The position numbers were made by a program, and so were the translations under genes. The notes under the pieces were generated by a model that was not told the origin of the DNA, ran no database searches, and saw only the letters and a list, made by a program, of their open reading frames with translations. Source: Thermodesulfovibrionales bacterium (GTDB lineage Bacteria; Nitrospirota; Thermodesulfovibrionia; Thermodesulfovibrionales; SM23-35). From it: 10,776 bases of DNA. The stretch is from contig JAGUWT010000235.1 of NCBI GenBank assembly GCA_020062205.1, positions 1 to 10,776 of the forward strand, in the 5' to 3' direction. This document shows positions 6,540 to 10,776 of the stretch, in pieces (position 1 is the first letter of the stretch; each line of letters begins with the position of its first letter).

Positions 6540-6565
6540 GTGGAGTAAAGTGGAGTAAAGTGGAG
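6540..6565 (+). promoter_or_regulatory. MraZ operator: three GTGGAG boxes at 10-bp period
   Basis: GTGGAG occurs at 6540-6545, 6550-6555 and 6560-6565, separated by identical TAAA spacers. E. coli MraZ binds direct TGGGA boxes spaced by five bases upstream of its own gene, and TGGAG-N5 here has the same architecture. The array begins two bases after the -10 box and spans the predicted start site, fitting repression by MraZ. The third box also forms part of the mraZ ribosome binding site (GGAGG, 6562-6566). Confidence 0.82.
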
Positions 6566-6572
6566 GAAAAAA

Positions 6573-7025
6573 GTGCCAGCTTTCTCCGGTAAACATTATT
6601 TTACTGTAGACCTAAAAGGCAGAATCATTATTCCTGCTCCTTTCAGAGAGATTATTTCAAGTAATTATAGCACAAAACTTTACATAACAAACCACTCATC
6701 AGAAAAGTGTCTTTGTATATATCCACTTGAAGAGTGGAACAAACTCTTGGAACAGGTTCGAACAAAGCCGAGATCAGATAAATATATAAAGTACTTAATG
6801 CAGAGGGTAATCGGATCTGCTGTTGAAATGGAGATGGATAAGCAGGGTAGGATTTTAATACCTGCTTCACTCAGGGAAGATTCAAAGATAAACACAAGTA
6901 TTGTTATAGTGGGCCAATTAGAAAGAATCGAGCTATGGGACAGGGATGAGTATGATGTACTTTTTGAACCTTCAAATATGGATAAGGAAGATCTCGAGAG
7001 AGGACTTGCAGTCCACGGCCTGTAG
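6573..7025 (+). CDS. mraZ: Transcriptional regulator MraZ
   Basis: This 150-residue protein has the usual MraZ length of two tandem AbrB-like swapped-hairpin units. Each has the family signature: D13-x-KGRIIIPAPFRE in the first half and D89-KQGRILIPASLRE in the second. It forms a ring-shaped oligomer that binds spaced direct repeats at the dcw promoter and generally represses the cluster. It is the first gene of the division and cell wall cluster, immediately downstream of three matching operator boxes. The GTG start is supported by GGAGG six bases upstream and by the family N-terminus (FSGKHYFTVDLKGR). The next gene begins 25 bp after its stop. Confidence 0.96.
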   Translation: MPAFSGKHYFTVDLKGRIIIPAPFREIISSNYSTKLYITNHSSEKCLCIYPLEEWNKLLEQVRTKPRSDKYIKYLMQRVIGSAVEMEMDKQGRILIPASLREDSKINTSIVIVGQLERIELWDRDEYDVLFEPSNMDKEDLERGLAVHGL

Positions 7026-7050
7026 AAATTAAAAGGGAGCTGTACTCGTT

Positions 7051-7926
7051 TTGGAGATTTTCCATCTTCCTATCCTTCTTAAAGAAGTTGTTGGGGCACT
7101 TAAATTAGAGAAGGGTGGAACATATATAGACGCAACAGTTGGCCATGGGGGACATTCAGAGGAGATACTGAAGTTTATAGGTTCTGAGGGGAGGATCGTC
7201 GGAATTGATAGGGATGATGAGGCACTGAAAATGGCTGAAGCAAGACTTTCGGATGGAAGGGTAATCCTGGAGAAGGCAAAATTTTCCGATATGGAAACGG
7301 TGCTCTCTTCAGAGAGGATATCCGAGGCTGACGGCATTTTTTTTGACCTTGGGATCTCGATGGTGCAACTCAAGGATCATGGGAGAGGATTTAGTTTTTT
7401 TTCTGATCAACGCCTTGATATGAGGATGGATAGAAGACAGAAGGTGTCTGCATGGGATGTTGTGAATACCTATCCTGAGAGGGAGATTGAACGGATCCTT
7501 CGTGAATTCGGTGAAGAACGTTTATCAAGAAAAATAGCAAGCGCCATTGTCGGCATGAGAAGGAAGCAACCGATTGATACATGTTCACAATTATCAGGTA
7601 TTGTGGAGCGTATATACAGGAAAAGGGGGAGGACACATCCTGCGACCAAGACATTCCAGGCTTTAAGGATTGAGGTGAATGGAGAACTTAACGAGCTCAG
7701 GGCAGGGCTTGATGCCTCCTTGAGGATTCTTAAAAAAGGCGGCAGGTTGTGCATTATCTCGTATCACTCACTCGAAGACAGGATGGTAAAACATTTTATG
7801 AGAGACGGTGCGAAAAAAGGATTACTCACGATGATAACGAAAAAACCAGTAACACCTGGTGATGAAGAACGGGCATCAAACCCTTCGTCACGAAGTGCAA
7901 AACTCAGGGTTGCAGAGAAGATATGA
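7051..7926 (+). CDS. rsmH: 16S rRNA (cytosine-1402-N4)-methyltransferase RsmH
   Basis: This 291-residue enzyme methylates the N4 of C1402 in the decoding centre of 16S rRNA using S-adenosylmethionine. It begins with the family pattern HLPILLKEVV. The SAM motif DATVGHGGHSEEIL has its glycines at 31-34. GIDRDDEAL follows, then DLGIS (99-103), RGFSF and DMRMD, then the insertion-domain signature RTHPATKTFQALRIEVN. GGRLCIISYHSLEDR and the C-terminal SSRSAKLRVAEK complete it. The usual SSxQ after DLG is SMVQ here, a mild variant. The TTG start is the only reasonable choice. AGGGAG lies 11 bases upstream, a slightly long spacing. Its stop overlaps the next gene's ATG by four bases, suggesting translational coupling. 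Confidence 0.96.
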   Translation: MEIFHLPILLKEVVGALKLEKGGTYIDATVGHGGHSEEILKFIGSEGRIVGIDRDDEALKMAEARLSDGRVILEKAKFSDMETVLSSERISEADGIFFDLGISMVQLKDHGRGFSFFSDQRLDMRMDRRQKVSAWDVVNTYPEREIERILREFGEERLSRKIASAIVGMRRKQPIDTCSQLSGIVERIYRKRGRTHPATKTFQALRIEVNGELNELRAGLDASLRILKKGGRLCIISYHSLEDRMVKHFMRDGAKKGLLTMITKKPVTPGDEERASNPSSRSAKLRVAEKI

Positions 7927-8273
7927 TACGCACAGGCAACAGTAAAAATATGGCGTTGTATATCATCAAACCTTTCTGTATTGCCCTCTTGCTGTTCAGT
8001 CTGTTCGGCCTCGTAATGATCAGGTCAAATGTTTTGAAATTAGAATACCAGCTCGGTGACCTTGGAAAAAAGAAGATAGAGTGCCTTAAGGAGAGAAAGA
8101 TGCTGAGAGCTGAAAAAGCAAGCCTCCTCTCTTTTGAAAAAGTAAACGCATCTTTCCGTGGAAATCATGAGTTGGTTTTTCCTGACAGGGTCAGGGTAAT
8201 ACATGTGAAAAGGCAGAAGGGGGTACAGCCTTACAAAGTTTCACTGGAGGGGAAACGCATAGCTGAACCCTGA
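7923..8273 (+). CDS. ftsL: FtsL-like cell division protein
   Basis: This 116-residue small bitopic protein has a short basic N-terminus, one membrane helix at about residues 11-33 (hydrophobic, ALLLFSLFGLVMI), and a Lys/Glu/Leu-rich stretch at about 38-75 expected to form a coiled coil. A short periplasmic tail follows. FtsL forms a complex with FtsB and FtsQ that activates the septal synthase FtsW-FtsI. Sequence identity in this family is always low, so the call rests on topology, length and position between rsmH and ftsI. Translation likely couples to rsmH through the ATGA overlap (7923-7926). An internal Met at residue 10 is a possible alternative start. It ends 12 bp before ftsI. Confidence 0.8.
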   Translation: MIRTGNSKNMALYIIKPFCIALLLFSLFGLVMIRSNVLKLEYQLGDLGKKKIECLKERKMLRAEKASLLSFEKVNASFRGNHELVFPDRVRVIHVKRQKGVQPYKVSLEGKRIAEP

Positions 8274-8285
8274 TTTGCAGGGGGA

Positions 8286-9989
8286 TTGTTGAATAAAAAA
8301 AGGGCAGTCATTTTAAATACGATCATCATCTTCAGCTTCTTTGCAATATTCGTACGTCTTGCAGACCTGATGATACTGAACCATAAGCATTTTTCAGAAA
8401 AGGCAAAAATGCAATATACAAAGGCTGAAGACATTCGTGTGAGAAGGGGAATAGTATTTGACAGGTGGGGCAGGGAATTAGCTTTAAACATCGAGCTTGA
8501 ATCTCTCTACTGTGATCCTGAAAATCTTGATCTTGATGATGACAATATCAAGAAGCTCGCATCAGTCATGACAAAAAAATCTGACGTTCTCCGTGCAAAG
8601 ATACCCGAGGAGGGACGATTTGCATGGATCGCAAGGAAGCTCGAACCAGAGACCGCGAAGAGGATAAAAGAGCTTCACATCCAAGGCCTGGGTTTTCAGA
8701 CTGAGGCTAAAAGATTTTATCCGGGAGGAAAACTTGCCTCTCATATCCTCGGCTTTGTTGATCTGGATAATCAGGCATTAGAAGGTATAGAACTCAAATA
8801 TGACAAATACCTCAAGACAGGAGGTGGAAAGGTATTTTTTGTAAGGGATGCAGGTGGCAGGACACTCTCATCAGGAGTAGATACAGAGGCAAAAGGGAAT
8901 AACATTGTGCTCACCATAGACCAGGGGCTCCAGTATATTGTTGAGAAAGAGATCGAGAAGGCGATTTCGAAATGGAACGCTGCTTCTGCATCAGCTATCA
9001 TGATGGACCCTTTAACAGGAGAGATACTTGCCCTGGCGAATAGGCCAGCCTATGACCCTAATACCCCCGGAAAGGTAAGTGGTTTTGAAAAGAGGAATAG
9101 GGCCATAACTGACTGTTATGAGCCAGGCTCTACATTTAAGGTTGTTATAGGTTTAGGTTCACTCGAGGAGAAGATCGTAAAACCCGATACATTATTCGAT
9201 GTGAGTAAGGGTGGTATCAATGTCGCTGGTAGGACTATCCATGATGTTCATAGACACGGTGTTCTGCAATTCAAAGAGGTTATACAGAAGTCATCAAATG
9301 TTGGCTCAATAATGGTTGGCATGAGGCTTGGACCGGAAAGGCTCTACAAATACGCAAAACTCCTTGGTTTTGGCGAAAAGACGGGGATAGATTTACCTGG
9401 TGAAATCTCAGGATGGATACGCCCACCAGAAAGGTGGTCAGGCACATCTCTCGGTGCAATACCGATCGGTCAGGAGGTTGCAGTAACACCGCTTCAGGTA
9501 CTCAGGGCATATGCAACTGTTGCGAATGGAGGATTTCTTGTCAGGCCACATATTGTTTCTGAAATAATCTCACCTGACGGGAAAGTGCTTTTCTCATTTG
9601 GAGAGAAGGACAGGAGGCGTATCATTTCACAGGCAACAGCAGAGACATTCAAAGATATATTGAAAGGTGTTGTCTATGAAGGAGGAACTGGTAAAAGAGC
9701 ATCTGTCAATGGAAATGAGGTTGCAGGGAAAACGGGTACAGCACAACTTATTGACCCGAGGACAAAGAGGTACTCCAAAGAAAAGTTTGTGAGTTCATTC
9801 GTCGGATTTGTCCCGGCTGACAATCCAAAGCTTGCACTCATAGTTGTTGTCTATGAACCGAAAGGTCAGAACTATGGGGGTGTGGTGGCTGCACCTGTTT
9901 TCAAGGATATTGCTGAACAGGCACTATCCTATCTCAACATACCAAGGGAGGATGACCAGTATCAGACCTCTTTAGTGGTATCGAGATGA
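8286..9989 (+). CDS. ftsI: Septal peptidoglycan transpeptidase FtsI (PBP3, class B)
   Basis: This 567-residue class B penicillin-binding protein is close to E. coli FtsI in length and has no PASTA repeats. A single N-terminal membrane anchor lies at about 8-30. The pedestal domain contains RRGIVFDRWGRELA. The transpeptidase domain has all three active-site motifs: S282-TF-K285 (GSTFK), S336-S-N338, and K482-TGT. It cross-links septal peptidoglycan in partnership with FtsW. Two consecutive TTG codons (8286 and 8289) could start it. AGGGGG at 8279-8284 is better spaced to the second, so the protein may be one residue shorter. Its TGA overlaps the murE ATG by four bases. A sporulation-type SpoVD identity is unlikely because no PASTA domain or sporulation context is seen. 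Confidence 0.93.
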   Translation: MLNKKRAVILNTIIIFSFFAIFVRLADLMILNHKHFSEKAKMQYTKAEDIRVRRGIVFDRWGRELALNIELESLYCDPENLDLDDDNIKKLASVMTKKSDVLRAKIPEEGRFAWIARKLEPETAKRIKELHIQGLGFQTEAKRFYPGGKLASHILGFVDLDNQALEGIELKYDKYLKTGGGKVFFVRDAGGRTLSSGVDTEAKGNNIVLTIDQGLQYIVEKEIEKAISKWNAASASAIMMDPLTGEILALANRPAYDPNTPGKVSGFEKRNRAITDCYEPGSTFKVVIGLGSLEEKIVKPDTLFDVSKGGINVAGRTIHDVHRHGVLQFKEVIQKSSNVGSIMVGMRLGPERLYKYAKLLGFGEKTGIDLPGEISGWIRPPERWSGTSLGAIPIGQEVAVTPLQVLRAYATVANGGFLVRPHIVSEIISPDGKVLFSFGEKDRRRIISQATAETFKDILKGVVYEGGTGKRASVNGNEVAGKTGTAQLIDPRTKRYSKEKFVSSFVGFVPADNPKLALIVVVYEPKGQNYGGVVAAPVFKDIAEQALSYLNIPREDDQYQTSLVVSR

Positions 9990-10776
9990 AACTCGGAGAA
10001 CTTCTTCGGGGATGTATTTACGTTAATGTGGTGACAAGTAACGAGTTACAAGTAACAAGTAAGGACAAAGACTCGTCACTCATCACTCGTCACTCGTTAC
10101 TTGATACGGACATCTCAGGTGCGGCTTATGATTCGCGGAAGGTAAAAGATGGTTACCTGTTTGTTGCGATGAAAGGCGAAAGATGTGATGGTCATGATTT
10201 TATTCATGAGGCGATTCAGAAGGGTGCAATTGTGATAGTGTATGAAAAAACAGTAACGAGTAACGAGTTACAGGTAACAAGTAAGGACAAAGACTCGTCA
10301 CTTTCTTTCATCAGGGTCAAAAATAGCCGAAAATCGCTCGCCTGTATCGCTAACAATTTTCATGAAAGGCCATCTGAACATCTTGCGTTGATAGGGATTA
10401 CCGGCACAAATGGTAAAACAACAACAACATATATCCTCAAGACAATACTTGAGTTATGGGGAAAAGGAGCAGGTCTGATTGGCACCATACAGTACATGAT
10501 AAAAGATAGGGTTTACACTGCACCTCACACAACGCCTGAATCTTTAGAGTTTCAGGCCCTCTTACACGACATGGTTTTATCAGGGTGCACACATGTAATT
10601 TCAGAGGTTTCTTCGCATGCGCTCGCACAGTACAGGGTAGATGGGGCGAGATTTAAAACTGCAGTTTTTACAAATCTCACGAGAGACCATCTTGACTTTC
10701 ATAAAACCATGGAGGAGTACTTCAAGGCAAAGGTGAGGTTGTTTACAGAGATTCTGGATAGTGAGGGAACCGCTAT
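9986..10776 (+). CDS. murE: UDP-MurNAc-tripeptide synthetase MurE, with two repeat-derived inserts (3' end outside window)
   Basis: The first 263 residues of the ligase that adds the third amino acid to UDP-MurNAc-L-Ala-D-Glu are present. Typical blocks are visible: YDSRKVKDGYLFVAMKGE in the UDP-binding N-domain, the ATP loop GITGTNGKTTTT (137-148), TTPES, SEVSSHA, and FTNLTRDHLDFH. EYFKAKVRLF follows, and its second Lys corresponds to the carbamylated Lys. Residues 16-32 and 90-106 are the identical peptide VTSNELQVTSKDKDSSL, encoded by two copies of a DNA repeat. Both lie between conserved blocks where other MurE proteins have loops, so the enzyme is likely functional. The frame is intact throughout. 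The specificity motif for diaminopimelate or lysine lies beyond the window. Start is ATG in the ATGA overlap with ftsI. Confidence 0.94.
   Translation, partial: MKLGELLRGCIYVNVVTSNELQVTSKDKDSSLITRHSLLDTDISGAAYDSRKVKDGYLFVAMKGERCDGHDFIHEAIQKGAIVIVYEKTVTSNELQVTSKDKDSSLSFIRVKNSRKSLACIANNFHERPSEHLALIGITGTNGKTTTTYILKTILELWGKGAGLIGTIQYMIKDRVYTAPHTTPESLEFQALLHDMVLSGCTHVISEVSSHALAQYRVDGARFKTAVFTNLTRDHLDFHKTMEEYFKAKVRLFTEILDSEGTA
10035..10104. repeat. Palindromic heptad-built element inside murE (copy 1, full length)
   Basis: CAAGTAACGAG (10035-10045) and CTCGTTACTTG (10093-10103) are perfect 11-bp inverted ends of a 69-bp element. The left half is four AGTAACN-type heptads (10037-10064). After a six-base centre, the right half is four ACTCGTC-type heptads (10071-10098), which are the same unit on the opposite strand (AGTRAYG). 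It lies in frame in murE and encodes roughly residues 16-40. Confidence 0.85.
10252..10302. repeat. Palindromic heptad-built element inside murE (copy 2, truncated)
   Basis: Bases 10259-10302 match 10037-10080 of copy 1 at 43 of 44 positions. The offset is 222 bp, a multiple of three, so both copies use the same frame. One extra AGTAACG unit precedes it at 10252-10258, and the right-hand heptads beyond the first are missing. It encodes residues 90-106 of MurE. Confidence 0.85.

Larger units (their letters stand above)
5984..6572. other. Divergent intergenic region between HU and mraZ
   Basis: This 589-bp AT-rich spacer has no convincing gene. In order it holds the HU leader and promoter, a weak 56-codon ORF, a roughly 105-bp inverted-repeat element, a short GC-rich palindrome, about 130 bp of AT-rich sequence with no clear feature, and the mraZ promoter and operator. 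The 10-mer TATGGCAAAG occurs twice, at 6130-6139 and 6188-6197. I see no tRNA, riboswitch or other structured RNA that I can name. Confidence 0.7.

Noticed and set aside
7029..7373. A 114-codon minus-strand frame across the start of rsmH
   Set aside because: The plus strand encodes the conserved SAM-binding region of RsmH here. The opposite frame is Ser-rich antisense sequence.
10031..10302. A CRISPR array or phage attachment site as explanation of the repeats in murE
   Set aside because: There are only two unequal copies 222 bp apart, both translated in frame. The interval between them is ordinary MurE coding sequence and no cas or integrase gene is present.

Overview
The window is about 10.8 kb of moderately AT-rich bacterial chromosome with compact gene spacing. 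A tentative placement is the Nitrospirota (Thermodesulfovibrio-like) or a deltaproteobacterial relative. This rests on three things: a tRNA nucleotidyltransferase carrying N-terminal DHH and CBS domains, an archaeal-type bifunctional fructose-1,6-bisphosphate aldolase/phosphatase, and gene starts that mix ATG, GTG and TTG. The taxon is an inference from gene content, not from a marker search.

Left part (1-4204, + strand): the 3' portion of a diguanylate cyclase gene with a degenerate receiver, a GAF domain and a GGEEF domain. A 193-bp spacer follows, holding a compound palindromic repeat and a 7-bp-period array. Next is the large DHH-CBS-CBS-nucleotidyltransferase gene for tRNA 3'-end maturation. 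Its 3' end overlaps by 14 bp the 3' end of the convergent gene that follows.

Middle part (4191-5983, - strand): an apparent two-gene operon of a small MTH1187-type thiamine-binding-like protein followed by the aldolase/phosphatase of gluconeogenesis. Upstream of it is an independently transcribed HU gene with its own sigma70-like promoter and a strong hairpin terminator.

The 589-bp divergent spacer (5984-6572) carries the HU promoter, a doubtful 56-codon ORF, a roughly 105-bp AT-rich inverted-repeat element, a short palindrome related to the repeat at 1450-1522, and the mraZ promoter with a three-copy MraZ operator.

Right part (6573-10776, + strand): the start of a classical dcw (division and cell wall) cluster, mraZ-rsmH-ftsL-ftsI-murE. 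It has tight or overlapping junctions and runs off the right edge inside murE. These genes couple control of the cluster (MraZ), 16S rRNA methylation (RsmH), divisome assembly (FtsL), septal transpeptidation (FtsI) and peptidoglycan precursor synthesis (MurE).

The most unusual signal is in murE. The N-terminal coding region carries two in-frame copies of a palindromic, 7-bp-period repeat, and each copy encodes the same 17-residue peptide. This resembles the protein-coding palindromic elements described in Rickettsia. The rest of the window is ordinary housekeeping content.
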